This document shows, one piece after another, positions 34,176 through 46,642 of a stretch of 64,000 nt of DNA (the first letter of the stretch is position 1; the number at the start of each line of letters is the position of its first letter). The DNA lies in contig NC_058519.1 in the NCBI RefSeq assembly GCF_904849725.1, positions 578,082,676 through 578,146,675 of the forward strand, written 5' to 3'. The position numbers and the translations under genes were made by a program. This DNA is from Hordeum vulgare subsp. vulgare (taxonomy: Eukaryota > Streptophyta > Magnoliopsida > Poales > Poaceae). The notes beneath the pieces are model-generated. The model was given only the letters and a program-made list of their open reading frames with translations, had not been told where the DNA came from and did not search any database.

Positions 34176-35638
34176 CACTACTAGGGAAAAGTCTATTAGG
34201 TAGATCATTAGTAGTAGCATGGGTCCCATGACTAGCGTCATTGTTAGTTAATAGTAGCGGGTACAAACCAACACTACATGTATCTTATAGGGGGCATCCA
34301 TCCAGCGTTGCTGCTATGTGGGCCCTACGGTTCTCCCCGAATCGAACCATAATAGTATCCGGCGCTACAGGTAAACTATTAGCAGTAGCATTGGCAGTGC
34401 ACCCACCGCTGCCACTAAAGTTAAAGGAGGGAAGCTGGTGGGGCCCACTTAGCAGTAACACGTGCATAGAGGGCAGCGCTACACGTAAATGTCTTAGCAG
34501 TAGCATTGGTGCCATGCCACGCGTTACTGTTACAATTATCTTATCGTCTCCCCTGGCCATCTGTTTTGCTCACTATCACTCTCACTCTTTTGTTCGAGCC
34601 CCATCGTTGTTGTCGGTCACGCTGTCACCGCCGACCTTGTGCCATCTTTCTCCCGCGCCTCAGTGACCTTGCCTTGTCGCTGCTTCGTCCCGAGGCCGAG
34701 CCCGACGCCCTCCCAAGGTCCACCTCCAAGGTATTCTTCTCTTGCCCACCCTCATCCATCCTCATCTGCTCTTCCTCTCGATCTTGCCCGAGCCTCGGCG
34801 CCCCTGCTCTTTCTCCCGAGCCCTGGTTGCAAACTGTAGCAAGATTAGGACAAAACCTAGAACGATTGGGGGGGAACCCTAGGTCAATTGTGAACTGAAA
34901 CAAATCCCCAATTTCAATGGACCATATGGACGAATTAGAGAAAGTTTGTAAGAGATGTTTTGTAGGGCACATACCGATGAGGACATTAATACCATTGTTA
35001 CACCCACAACCCCTGCTGCTATACATATTGGACTAGTTTCATCTCATCGAAAGACATGGACAACTTCGCCTCTATCACATACCCACGGTCATTTCTAGTA
35101 GTCATTCATCCATTTTGGTCCAATCGTTTGGTCAGAACAATAAAAACAAGAATTTGTAAGGCGCGTTTGTTACCTGCATGCTTGACCCAGTTGGGCCTGG
35201 TCAGTATATGTAGGCAAAAAATCAACATCTCCATGTTGATCGGTTCCATGCATTGCATCAAGGCCCGACTGGGTGCATGTTGTTTGGTTGCCTGTGTTTG
35301 TGCTTTGGGTGTGAGCAGATCCAAAGCACAGTTGTTTGGTTGTGGGCAGATACTTAATCTGCTTACCCCTTTCAAATATGGCGGACTTACCATCCATTTA
35401 TCAGCACACAACACACACAACACACTAATCATCACCAGCAAGAACACAAGAACAACAAAGCAAGAATAGACAACTTTTAAGTACTACAAGGCATAGATTT
35501 AAAACAACACGACATCCCATGCCCCTGCTGGACCCCAAGGTGCTATTGGCCAAAATATAGACAAGTTCACAACAAAATAGACGGTTGGACTTTAGTTCAA
35601 ACCTACACTACTTCAGTTCAGTTCACGCTATGAGGGAC
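34176..35638 (+). mobile_element. CACTA transposon left end and interior (second CACTA element)
   Basis: The terminus is CACTACTAGGGAAAAGTC at 34176. Sub-terminal repeats of AGCAGTAGC and GCGCTAC type run to about 34530. A GC-rich stretch at 34600-34840 looks leader-like but has no identified product. The interior is cut at 35639 by an inverted LTR and probably resumes at 37335 with a B3-like fragment. No matching right terminus is in the window. An imperfect inverted repeat of about 26 bp lies at about 35176-35280. Confidence 0.75.
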
Positions 35639-37334
35639 TGATGTCTACTATGTAACTTTATTCTTGTAGACGTTGTTGGAACTCCAAGTGCAGAGTTTTA
35701 TAGGACAACAACAAATTTCCCTCAAGTGAATGACCTAAGGTATATCAATTTGTGGGAGGTGTAATATGAAGATGGTCTCTCTCAAACAACCATGTAATCA
35801 AATATAAGAAATCTCTTGTGTCCCCAACACACTCAATACAATGGTAAATTGTATAGGTGCACTAGTTCGGCGAAGAAATGGTTATACAAGAGCAATATGG
35901 ATAGTAGAAATAGATTTTTTGTAATCTCAGTATAAAAACAAGAAGGTAACAAGTAATAAAAGTGAGCATAAGCGGTATTGCAATGCTTGGAAATAAGGCC
36001 CAGGGTTCATACTTTCACTATTGCAATCTCTCAACAATGCTAACATAATAGAATCAGATGATCATCCCTCAACTTGCGACAAAGAATCACTCCAAAGTTC
36101 ATATCTACCGGAGAACATAAGATGAAATTGCTGCAGGTAGCAAAACCACCTCAAAGTCATTATTTCTGATCAATCTATTGAGCCATTCATGTAAGTCATG
36201 AACAGCCCTAGAGTTTGTACTGGAATAACACCTATGATACATATCAATCAACCCTAATGTCACCTAGATACTCCAATGTCACCTCAAGTATCCTTGGGTT
36301 AATTATTCGACATGCATCAAACAATTTCAGATTCATCATATTCAACCAACACAAAAAACTTTAAAGAGTATCCCAAGATTTCTATCAGAGAAAGTAGGAC
36401 AAGAACGTGTATCAACCCATATGCATAGATTACACCATTGTCACCACTGGAATCCGCAAGTTCAGTAACAAAACATATATCAAGTGAATCAATAGAACAC
36501 CCCATTGTCACCACAGGTATCCACATGCAAGACATGCATCAAGTGATCTCAAATCCAATATTCAGTCTGGCATAATAAAACCTCAAAGGGAAATATTCAA
36601 TTCGTCACAACAAGATAACAATGGAAGAACACCATATGATCAAACTATACTAACAAAGCATGTGATACATCAAGATCGTGACATCTCAAGAGAGAGAGAG
36701 AGAGAGAGAGAGAAGTGAAGATATAAAGTTTCGCTGGAGCGACTCCAATCAGTGCTCCATGTTATGTGTTGGGATCTGATCCCTTCTCTTTCCTCTTTTT
36801 CATATCCAATATATTCGGTGGTTGATTTTTATTTCCTCATATAGATGAATTGGACCACACTTCACTGTTCACACGTGTGTGTGTATGAGAGAGAGAGAGA
36901 GGTCGTTAACTACACAACAAAACTTATATCACATGCTTACCTAAAACGGTTTATGCTCAAATACTAATGCTAGAAAGGGCACGTGTTGGAACCACGCTAA
37001 ATGGAGTCACATGGTGGTCCCAACGTAACAGGGCGTGCCCTAGGGAGTGGGCGTGCCTTGTTTCCTTGGGGGCAACTCGTGCCCCCCTCCGGTGTTTCTT
37101 CGCTCCAGCATTTCTTATATGTTTGAGAAAAAATCGTCAAAAAGTTTCAGGCGATTTCGAGAACTTCTATTTTCTACACAAAACAACACCACGGTAATTC
37201 TGCTGAAAACAACATTAGTCCGGGTTAGTTCCAATTAAATCATATAAAATGCATAAAACCTTATAAAAATATTGTAAACATGGGTAAATATGGCATGCAT
37301 ACTTCATAATTATCCATATGTTGGAGACGTATCA
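35639..37334 (-). mobile_element. Inverted LTR (TGATACGTCTCC...GACATCA family), 1696 bp, solo type
   Basis: On the minus strand it reads from TGATACGTCTCCAACATATGG to GTAGACATCA and matches the plus-strand LTR at 59578-61273, which has the same length. No internal sequence adjoins it on either side, so it is a solo LTR or a fragment cut exactly at its ends. Flanking pentamers GGGAC and GTAAC agree at only three positions. An (AG)n tract lies at 36689-36713. Confidence 0.82.
36689..36713. repeat. (AG)n microsatellite in the inverted LTR
   Basis: A 25-bp AG run lies about 620 bp from the LTR start, the same place as the (CT)n run at 60182-60214 in the sister LTR. A second short GA run is at about 36888-36901. 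Confidence 0.9.
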
Positions 37335-37342
37335 GTAACATA

Positions 37343-37615
37343 CTATATGGCATGAGCGACGTCGCCCACGCAAGTGTGCTTAGAGCACGGGACCCTGCAG
37401 ATGTTGGAGCTGTTGTCGTTGAAGATCTGCACCTTCAAACCTAGGCCGGAGAGCATGAAGACCACAAGGATGATGGGGACGATCTTGTGCCGGCGAAAGA
37501 AGTACTCCGAGTCACGCCCGAGCACCATGTGCCCCTTGAACATGTGCACCTGGACCCAGAACTCGCACCACTTGTTGGCTGAGAGGGTGACGACGTGAGG
37601 AGGGTCGTTGGCCAT
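37343..37615 (-). pseudogene. B3-like DNA-binding-domain fragment, probably CACTA cargo
   Basis: A 90-residue minus-strand frame starts MANDPPHVVTLSANKWCEFW and contains YFFRRHKIVPIILVVFMLSG followed by LGLKVQIFNDNSS. This matches the second half of a B3 fold: an aromatic plus basic stretch, a hydrophobic strand, then a short final strand. It lacks the N-terminal half of a B3 domain, so it is a fragment even though the frame is open. It is GC-rich, and it continues the interrupted CACTA element beyond the inverted LTR. Whether it is transcribed is unknown. Confidence 0.55.
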
Positions 37616-37690
37616 CCATAACAAGCTCACTAGCTACTTCACCATCCATAACATAACCTTCAGGTACATAAGGAAATTCATATCAATTAG
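37616..37690 (-). pseudogene. Downstream piece of a minus-strand ORF split by the Angela insertion
   Basis: Read on the minus strand, this piece continues the frame at 46643-46905. With one copy of the ATTAG duplication removed, IPRPPN is followed by a TGA and then YEFPYVPEGYVMDGEVASEL. The shared frame shows that the Angela element landed inside this older coding sequence. The product is not recognised. Confidence 0.55.
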
Positions 37691-39514
37691 TGTTGGAATT
37701 ATGCCCTAGAGGCAATAATAAATGTATAGTTATTATTATAATTCCTGTATCAAGATAATAGTTTATTATCCATGCTATAATTGTATTGAATGAAGACTCA
37801 TTTACATGTGTGGATACATAGACGAAACACCGTCCCTAGCATGCCTCTAGTTGGCTAGCCAGTTGATCGATGATAGTCAGTGTCTTCTGATTATGAACAA
37901 GGTGTTGTTGCTTGATAACTGGATCACGTCATTGGGAGAATCACGTGATGGACTAGACCCAAACTAATAAGACGTAGCATGTTGATCGTGTCATTTTGTT
38001 GCTACTGTTTTCTGCGTGTCAAGTATTTATTCCTATGACCATGAGATCATATAACTCACTGACACCGGAGGAATGCTTTGTGTGTATCAAACGTCGCAAC
38101 GTAACTGGGTGACTATAAAGATGCTCTACAGGTATCTCCGAAGGTGTTAGTTGAGTTAGTATGGATCAAGACTGGGATTTGTCACTCCGTGTGACGGAGA
38201 GGTATCTCGGGGCCCACTCGGTAATACAACATCACACACAAGCCTTGCAAGCAATGTAACTTAGTGTAAGTTGCGGGATCTTGTATTACGGAACGAGTAA
38301 AGAGACTTGTCGGTAAACGAGATTGAAATAGGTATGCGGATACCGACGATCGAATCTCGGGCAAGTAACATACCGAAGGACAAAGGGAATGACATACGGG
38401 ATTATACGAATCCTTGGCACTGAGGTTCAAACGATAAGATCTTCGTAGAATATGTAGGATCCAATATGGGCATCCAGGTCCCGCTGTTGGATATTGACCG
38501 AGGAGTCTCTCGGGTCATGTCTACATAGTTCTCGAACCCGCAGGGTCTGCACACTTAAGGTTCGACGTTGTTTTATGCGTATTTGAGTTATATGGTTGGT
38601 TACCGAATGTTGTTCGGAGTCCCGGATGAGATCACGGACGTCACGAGGGTTTCCGGAATGGTCCGGAAACGAAGATTGATATATAGGATGACCTCATTTG
38701 ATTACCGGAAGGTTTTCGGAGTTACCGGGAATGTACCGGGAATGACGAATGGGTTCCGGGAGTTCACCGGAGGGGGGCAACCCACTCCGGGGAAGCCCAT
38801 AGGCATTTGGGGGGGTCACACCAGCCCTTAGTGGGCTGGTGGGACAGCCCACCAATCCCCTATGCGCCAAGAGAGAAAAAATCAAAGGAAAGAAAAAAAA
38901 AGGAAGAAGTGGGAAGGGGGAAGGACTCCCTCCCACAAAACCAAGTGGGACTCGGTTTGGGGGGGAGAGTCCTCCCCCCTGGCTCGGCCGACCCCTTGGG
39001 GATCCCTTGGACCCCAAGGCAAGGTCCCCCTCCCTCCTCCTATATATATGGGGCTTTTAGGGCAGATTTGAGACGACTTTCTCACGGCTGCCCGACCACA
39101 TACCTCCATAGTTTTTCCTCTAGATCGTGTTTCTGCGGAGCTCGGGCGGAGCCCTGCTGAGACAAGATCATCACCAACCTCCGGAGCGCCGTCACGCTGC
39201 CGGAGAACTCTTCTACCTCTCCGTCTCTCTTGCTGGATCAAGAAGGCCGAGATCATCGTCGAGCTGTACGTGTGCTGAACGCGGAGGTGCCGTCCGTTCG
39301 GTACTAGATCGTGGGACTGATCGCGGGATTGTTCGCGGGGCGGATCGAGGGACGTGAGGACGTTCCACTACATCAACCGCGTTCTCTAAACGCTTCTGCT
39401 GTACGATCTACAAGGGTACGTAGATCACTCATCCCCTCTCGTAGATGGACATCACCATGATAGGTCTTCGTGCGCGTAGGAAAATTTTTGTTTCCCATGC
39501 GACGTTCCCCAACA
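37691..39514 (+). repeat. 5' LTR of the complete Angela/BARE element
   Basis: It begins TGTTGGAATTATGCCC and ends GTTCCCCAACA. It contains the promoter, with a TATATATAT stretch near 39041. Confidence 0.96.
39041..39049 (+). promoter_or_regulatory. TATA box in the Angela 5' LTR
   Basis: TATATATAT follows a pyrimidine-rich run (CCCTCCCTCCTCC), the usual position of the BARE/Angela promoter in the last third of the LTR. The same sequence occurs in the 3' LTR near 46169. Confidence 0.6.
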
Positions 39515-39528
39515 GTGGCATCATGAGC
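39515..39528 (+). promoter_or_regulatory. Primer-binding site of the Angela element
   Basis: GTGGCATCATGAGC directly follows the 5' LTR and is a variant of the initiator-methionine tRNA primer site (TGGTATCAGAGC) used by Copia elements. Confidence 0.8.
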
Positions 39529-40784
39529 TAGGTTCATGCGTAGATGTCTTCTCGAGTAGAACACAAAAGGTTTTGTGGGCGGTGATGTGCGTTTTGCTGC
39601 CCTCCTTAGTCTTTTCTTGATTCCGCGGTATTGTTGGATTGAAGCGGCTTGGACCGACATTACTCGTACGCTTACGAGAGACTGGTTTCATCGTTACGAG
39701 TAACCCCCTTTGCTCAAAGATGACTGGCAAGTGACGGTTTCTCCAACTTTAGTTGAATCGGATTTGACCGAGGAGGTCCTTGGATGAGGTTAAATAGCAA
39801 CTCATATATCTCCGTTGTGGTGTTTGCGTAAGTAAGATGCGATCCTACTAGATACCCTTGGTCACCACGTAAAACATGCAACAACAAAATTAGAGGACGT
39901 CTAACTTGTTTTTGCAGGGTATGATTGTGATGTAATATGGCCAATGATGTGATGTGATATATTGGATGTATGAGATGATCATGTTGTAATAGAAATATCG
40001 ACTTGCACGTCGATGGTACGGCAACCGGCAGGAGCCATAGGGTTGTCTTTATACTAACATATGTGCTTGCAGATGCGTTTACTATTTTGCTAGGATGTAG
40101 CTTTAGTAGTGATAGCATAAGTAGCACGACAGCCCCGATGGCGACACGTTGATGGAGATCATGATGATGGAGATCATGGTGTGGCGCCGGTGACAAGAAG
40201 ATCGTGCCGGTGCTTTGGTAATGGAGATCAAGAAGCACGTGATGATGGCCATATCATGTCACTTATGAATTGCATGTGATGTTAATCCTTTTATGCACCT
40301 TATTTTGCTTAGAACGACGGTAGCATTATAAGGTGATCTCTCACTAAAATTTCAAGACGAAATTGTGTTCTCCCCGACTGTGCACCGTTGCTACAGTTCG
40401 TCGTTTCGAGACACCACGTGATGATCGGGTGTGATAGACTCAACGTTCACATACAACGGGTGCAAAACAGTTGCGCACGCGGAACACTCGGGTTAAGCTT
40501 GACGAGCCTAGCATGTGCAGACATGGCCTCGGAACACATGAGACCGAAAGGTCGATCATGAATCATATAGATGATATGATTAGCATAGGGATGCTTACCA
40601 CTGAAACTACTCCCGACTCACGTGATGATCGGACTTGGGATAGTGTAGGTGGATCATGAACCACTCAAATGACTAGAGAGATGTACTTTTTGAGTGGGAG
40701 TTTAGCATGTAATTTGATTAAATTGAACTCTAATTATCTTGAACATAGTCTAGGTCCACTTTGAATATATTTGTGTTGTAGATC

Positions 40785-43700
40785 ATGGCTCACGCAAGTG
40801 TCATCCTCAATTTTAATACGTTCCTAGAGAAAGCTAAGTTGAAAGATGATGGAAGCAACTTTGTAGACTGGGCTCGTAATCTTAAGCTAATCTTACAAGC
40901 TGGAAAGAAGGATTATGTCCTTAATGCTGCGCTAGGAGATGAACCACCCGCTACGGCTGATCAGGATGTTAGGAACGCTTGGTTGGCGCGTAAGGAGGAC
41001 TACTCAATAGTTCAATGTGCAGTCTTGTATGGCTTAGAACCGGGACTTCAACGTCGCTTTGAGCGTCATGGAGCATGTGAGATGTTCCAGGAGTTAAAGT
41101 TTATCTTTCAGAAGAATGCCCGGATCGAGAGGTATGAGACCTCCGATAAATTCTATGCTTGCAAGATGGAGGAAAACTCGTCTGTCAGTGAACATGTGCT
41201 CAAAATGTTTGGGTACTCAAACCGTCTAGCTGAACTGGGGATTGAACTCCCGCAAGAAGCTATCACTGACAGAATCCTTCAATCACTGCCGCCAAGCTAT
41301 AAAGGCTTTGTGTTGAACTACAACATGCAAGGGATGAACAAGTCTCCCGGCGAGTTGTTTGCGATGCTGAAAGTCGCAGAGTCTGAACTCCGTAAAGAGC
41401 ATCAAGTGTTGATGGTGAGCAAGACCACTAGTTTCAAGAGAAACGGCAAAGGCAAGAAGGGCAATTCGAAGAAGAGCGGCAAGCCTGTTGCCAATCCGCC
41501 GAAGAAACCCAAGGCTGGACCTAAGCCTGAAACAGAGTGCTTCTATTGCAAGGGTATGGGTCACTGGAAGCGCAATTGCCCCAAGTATCTGGCAGATAAG
41601 AAGGCGGGCAAAGAAAAATCAGGTATATTTGATATACATGTTATTGATGTGTACTTAACCGGCTCTCGTAGTAGTGCCTGGGTATTCGATACCGGTTCTG
41701 TTGCTCACATTTGCAACTCGAAGCAGGAACTGCGGAATAGACGAAAGCTGGCGAAAGACAAAGTGACGATGCGCGTAGGAAACAGTTCCAAGGTTGATGC
41801 AATCGCCGTCGGCACAGTGTCACTTCAACTACCATCGGGATTAGTGATGAACTTAAATCATTGTTATTTAGTGCCTGCGTTGAGCATGAACATTATATCT
41901 GGATCTTGTTTATTGCGAGACGGTTACTCTTTTAAGTCTGAGAATAATGGTTGTTCTATTTCTATGAGTAACATCTTTTATGGTCATGCACCGAATGTGA
42001 GAGGATTGTTCATATTGAATCTTGATAGAGATACGCATATACATAACATTGAGACCAAAAGAGTTAGAGTAAACAATGATAGCGCCATATTTTTGTGGCA
42101 CTGCCGCTTGGGTCATATTGGTGTAAAGCGCATGAAGAAACTCCATGTTGATGGACTTTTGCAGTCACTTGACTTTGATTCACTTGACACGTGCGAACCA
42201 TGCCTCATGGGCAAGATGACTAAAACTCCGTTCTCCGGAACAATGGAGAGTGCAAGTGACTTGTTGGAAATCATACATACCGATGTGTGTGGTCCAATGA
42301 GCGTGGAGGCACGCGGCGGATATCGTTATTTTCTCACCTTCACTGACGATTTAAGTAGATATGGTTATGTCTACTTGATGAAGCACAAGTCTGAAACATT
42401 TGAAAAGTTCAAGCAATTTCAGAGTGAAGTGGAAAATCATCGTAACAAGAAGATCAAGTTCCTACGGTCTGATCGTGGGGGTGAATATCTGAGTTTCGAG
42501 TTTGGTACTCACTTAAGACAATGTGGAATTGTTTCGCAGTTAACACCGCCTGGAACACCATAGCGTAATGGTGTGTCCGAACGTCGTAATCGTACTTTGT
42601 TAGAAATGGTGCGATCTATGATGTCTCTTACTGATTTGCCGTTATCGTTTTGGGGTTATGCATTATAAACAGCTGCATTCACTTTAAATAGGGCACCATC
42701 AAAATCCGTTGAGACGACACCATACGAACTGTGGTATGGCAAAAGGCCAAAGTTATCGTTTCTTAAAGTTTGGGGATGTGATGCTTATGTCAAAAAGCTT
42801 CAGCCTGAAAAGCTGGAACCCAAAGCGGAAAAGTGCGTCTTCATAGGTTACCCAAAAGAGACAGTTGGGTACACCTTCTATCTCAAATCCGAGGGCAAAG
42901 TGTTTGTTGCTAAGAACGGAACTTTTCTCGAGAAGGAGTTTCTCTCGAGAGAATTGAGTGGGAGGAAGATAGAACTTGACGAGGTTGTCGAACCTCTCAT
43001 CCCTCTGGATGGTGGCGCAGGGCAAGGGGAAACCTCTGTCATTGCGACGCCGGTTGAGGAGGAAGTTAATGATGATGATCATGAAACTCCAGTTCAAGTT
43101 TCTGTTGAACCACGCAGGTCGACGAGATCACGTGCTGCTCCAGAGTGGTACGGTAATCCCGTCTTATCAATCATGTTGTTAGACAACAATGAACCTGCAA
43201 GTTATGAAGAAGCAATGGTGGGGCCAGATTCCAACAAATGGCTAGAAGCCATGAAATCCGAGATAGGATCCATGTATGAGAACAAAGTGTGGACTTTGGA
43301 GATACTGCCTGAAGGCCGCAAGGCTATTCAGAACAAATGGATCTTTAAGAAGAAGACGGACGCTGACGGTAATGTGACCGTTTATAAAGCTCGACTTGTG
43401 GCAAAGGGTTTTTCACAAGTTCCAGGAATTGACTACGATGAGACTTTCTCTCCCGTAGCGATGCTTAAGTCCGTCAGAATCATGTTAGCAATAGCTGCAT
43501 TTTTCGATTATGAAATCTGGCAGATGGATGTCAAAACGGCGTTCCTTAACGGTTTCCTTAAGGAAGAGTTGTATATGATGCAACCCGAAGGTTTTGTCGA
43601 TCCTAAAAATGCTGACAAGGTGTGCAAGCTCCAGCGATCCATTTATGGGCTGGTACAAGCATCTCGGAGTTGGAACAAACGCTTTGATGAGGTGATCAAA

Positions 43701-44765
43701 GCATTTGGGTTTATACAAGTGGTTGGAGAATCTTGTATTTACAAGAAAGTGAGTGGGAGCTCTGTGGCGTTTCTAATATTATATGTGGATGACATATTAC
43801 TGATTGGAAACAACGTAGAGCTTTTGGAGAGCATAAAAGGTTACTTGAATAAAAGTTTCTCTATGAAGGACCTAGGAGAAGCTGCTTACATTCTAGGCAT
43901 TAAGATCTATAGGGATAGATCAAAACGCCTGATAGGACTTTCACAAAGCACATACCTTGATAAAGTTTTGAAGAGGTTCAAAATGGAACAGTCCAAGAAA
44001 GGGTTCTTGCCAGTGTTACAAGGTACGAGATTGAGTAAGACTCAGTGCCCAGCAACTGATGAAGATAGAGAGCATATGCGCTCCGTCCCCTATGCTTCAG
44101 CCATAGGCTCTATCATGTATGCAATGCTGTGCACTAGACCGGATGTTAGCCTGGCCATAAGCATGGCAGGTAGGTTCCAGAGTAATCCAGGAGTGGATTA
44201 CTGGACGGCGGTCAAGAATATCCTGAAGTACCTGAAAAGGACTAAGGAGATGTTTCTCGTGTATGGAGGTGACGAAGAGCTCGCCGTAAAAGGTTACGTC
44301 GATGCAAGCTTTGACACAGATCCGGACGACTCTAAGTCGCAAACCGGATACGTATTTATTCTTAATGGGGGTGCAGTAAGCTGGTGCAGTTCCAAGCAAA
44401 GCGTCGTAGCAGATTCTACATGTGAAGCGGAGTACATGGCTGCCTCGGAGGCGGCTAAGGAGGGTGTCTGGATGAAGCAGTTCATGACGGATCTTGGAGT
44501 GGTGCCAAGTGCACTGGATCCAATAACCTTGTTCTGTGACAACACTGGTGCCATTGCCTTAGCAAAGGAACCAAGGTTTCACAAGAAGACCAGACACATC
44601 AAACGACGCTTCAACCTCATCCGCGACTACGTCGAGGAGGAGGACGTAAATATATGCAAAGTGCACACGGATCTGAATGTAGCAGACCCGCTGACTAAAC
44701 CTCTTCCACGGCCAAAACATGATCGACACCAGAACAGTATGGGTGTTAGATTTATTACAATGTAA
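40785..44765 (+). pseudogene. Copia gag-pol polyprotein with two premature stop codons
   Basis: One frame of 1327 codons encodes gag, protease, integrase, RT and RNase H in Copia order. Visible motifs are the zinc knuckle C252-x2-C255-x4-H260-x4-C265, protease DTGS (302-305), the pre-integrase HCRLGH region, integrase Asp at 500 (HTDVCGP) and 563 (RSDRGGEY), RT YVDD (1000-1003), and RNase H from about 1168 (GYVDASFDTDPDDSK). The frame is broken only by TAG at 42561-42563 (codon 593, just before the catalytic Glu of integrase) and TAA at 42666-42668 (codon 628). There are no frameshifts. Translation would end after protease and part of integrase, so RT would not be made. Confidence 0.95.
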
Positions 44766-44805
44766 TTCACATGGTGATGTGAGGGCTAGATTATTGACTC
44801 TAGTG

Positions 44806-44817
44806 CAAGTGGGAGAC
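44806..44817 (+). other. Polypurine tract of the Angela element
   Basis: CAAGTGGGAGAC lies immediately upstream of the 3' LTR at the place where plus-strand synthesis is primed. Confidence 0.8.
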
Positions 44818-46642
44818 TGTTGGAATTATGCCCTAGAGGCAATAATAAATGTATAGTTATTATTATAATTCCTGTATCAAGATAATAGTTTATTATCCAT
44901 GCTATAATTGTATTGAATGAAGACTCATTTACATGTGTGGATACATAGACGAAACACCGTCCCTAGCATGCCTCTAGTTGGCTAGCCAGTTGATCGATGA
45001 TAGTCAGTGTCTTCTGATTATGAACAAGGTGTTGTTGCTTGATAACTGGATCACGTCATTGGGAGAATCACGTGATGGACTAGACCCAAACTAATAAGAC
45101 GTAGCATGTTGATCGTGTCATTTTGTTGCTACTGTTTTCTGCGTGTCAAGTATTTATTCCTATGACCATGAGATCATATAACTCACTGACACCGGAGGAA
45201 TGCTTTGTGTGTATCAAACGTCGCAACGTAACTGGGTGACTATAAAGATGCTCTACAGGTATCTCCGAAGGTGTTAGTTGAGTTAGTATGGATCAAGACT
45301 GGGATTTGTCACTCCGTGTGACGGAGAGGTATCTCGGGGCCCACTCGGTAATACAACATCACACACAAGCCTTGCAAGCAATGTAACTTAGTGTAAGTTG
45401 CGGGATCTTGTATTACGGAACGAGTAAAGAGACTTGCCGGTAAACGAGATTGAAATAGGTATGCGGATACCGACGATCGAATCTCGGGCAAGTAACATAC
45501 CGAAGGACAAAGGGAATGACATACGGGATTATACGAATCCTTGGCACTGAGGTTCAAACGATAAGATCTTCGTAGAATATGTAGGATCCAATATGGGCAT
45601 CCAGGTCCCGCTGTTGGATATTGACCGAGGAGTCTCTCGGGTCATGTCTACATAGTTCTCGAACCCGCAGGGTCTGCACACTTAAGGTTCGACGTTGTTT
45701 TATGCGTATTTGAGTTATATGGTTGGTTACCGAATGTTGTTCGGAGTCCCGGATGAGATCACGGACGTCACGAGGGTTTCCGGAATGGTCCGGAAACGAA
45801 GATTGATATATAGGATGACCTCATTTGATTACCGGAAGGTTTTCGGAGTTACCGGGAATGTACCGGGAATGACGAATGGGTTCCGGGAGTTCACCGGAGG
45901 GGGGCAACCCACTCCGGGGAAGCCCATAGGCATTTGGGGGGGTCACACCAGCCCTTAGTGGGCTGGTGGGACAGCCCACCAATCCCCTATGCGCCAAGAG
46001 AGAAAAAATCAAAGGAAAGAAAAAAAAAAGGAAGAAGTGGGAAGGGGGAAGGACTCCCTCCCACAAAACCAAGTGGGACTCGGTTTGGGGGGGAGAGTCC
46101 TCCCCCCTGGCTCGGCCGACCCCTTGGGGATCCCTTGGACCCCAAGGCAAGGTCCCCCTCCCTCCTCCTATATATATGGGGCTTTTAGGGCAGATTTGAG
46201 ACGACTTTCTCACGGCTGCCCGACCACATACCTCCATAGTTTTTCCTCTAGATCGTGTTTCTGCGGAGCTCGGGCGGAGCCCTGCTGAGACAAGATCATC
46301 ACCAACCTCCGGAGCGCCGTCACGCTGCCGGAGAACTCTTCTACCTCTCCGTCTCTCTTGCTGGATCAAGAAGGCCGAGATCATCGTCGAGCTGTACGTG
46401 TGCTGAACGCGGAGGTGCCGTCCGTTCGGTACTAGATCGTGGGACTGATCGCGGGATTGTTCGCGGGGCGGATCGAGGGACGTGAGGACGTTCCACTACA
46501 TCAACCGCGTTCTCTAAACGCTTCTGCTGTACGATCTACAAGGGTACGTAGATCACTCATCCCCTCTCGTAGATGGACATCACCATGATAGGTCTTCGTG
46601 CGCGTAGGAAAATTTTTGTTTCCCATGCGACGTTCCCCAACA
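44818..46642 (+). repeat. 3' LTR of the complete Angela/BARE element
   Basis: It is nearly identical to the 5' LTR with an offset of 7127 bp, changing to 7128 after one extra A near 46021-46029. It is followed by the ATTAG duplication. Confidence 0.96.

Larger units (their letters stand above)
37691..46642 (+). mobile_element. Complete Angela/BARE-type Copia retrotransposon, recent insertion
   Basis: The 8952-bp element has all structural parts: 5' LTR, initiator-Met-type primer-binding site, leader, gag-pol frame, polypurine tract, 3' LTR, and a perfect target duplication ATTAG (37686-37690 and 46643-46647). The two LTRs (1824 and 1825 bp) differ, as far as I could see, by one substitution (38310 versus its partner about 45437) and one A in a homopolymer. 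This is one of the youngest insertions in the window. It interrupts an older minus-strand ORF. Confidence 0.96.

Noticed and set aside
34600..34900. GC-rich stretch in the second CACTA element as a coding exon
   Set aside because: Frames on both strands are open, but translations are Ser/Pro/Arg-rich with no domain and no convincing splice sites.
35155..35410. MITE built on an imperfect inverted repeat
   Set aside because: The inverted segments (around GACCCAGTTGGGCCTGG) are internal, no terminal repeats or flanking duplication were found, and it may be CACTA sub-terminal sequence.
38807..39357. Repeated open frames such as 117- and 124-codon stretches near the LTR ends
   Set aside because: They occur identically in both Angela LTRs on both strands and have no gag or pol content. 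They are LTR sequence.
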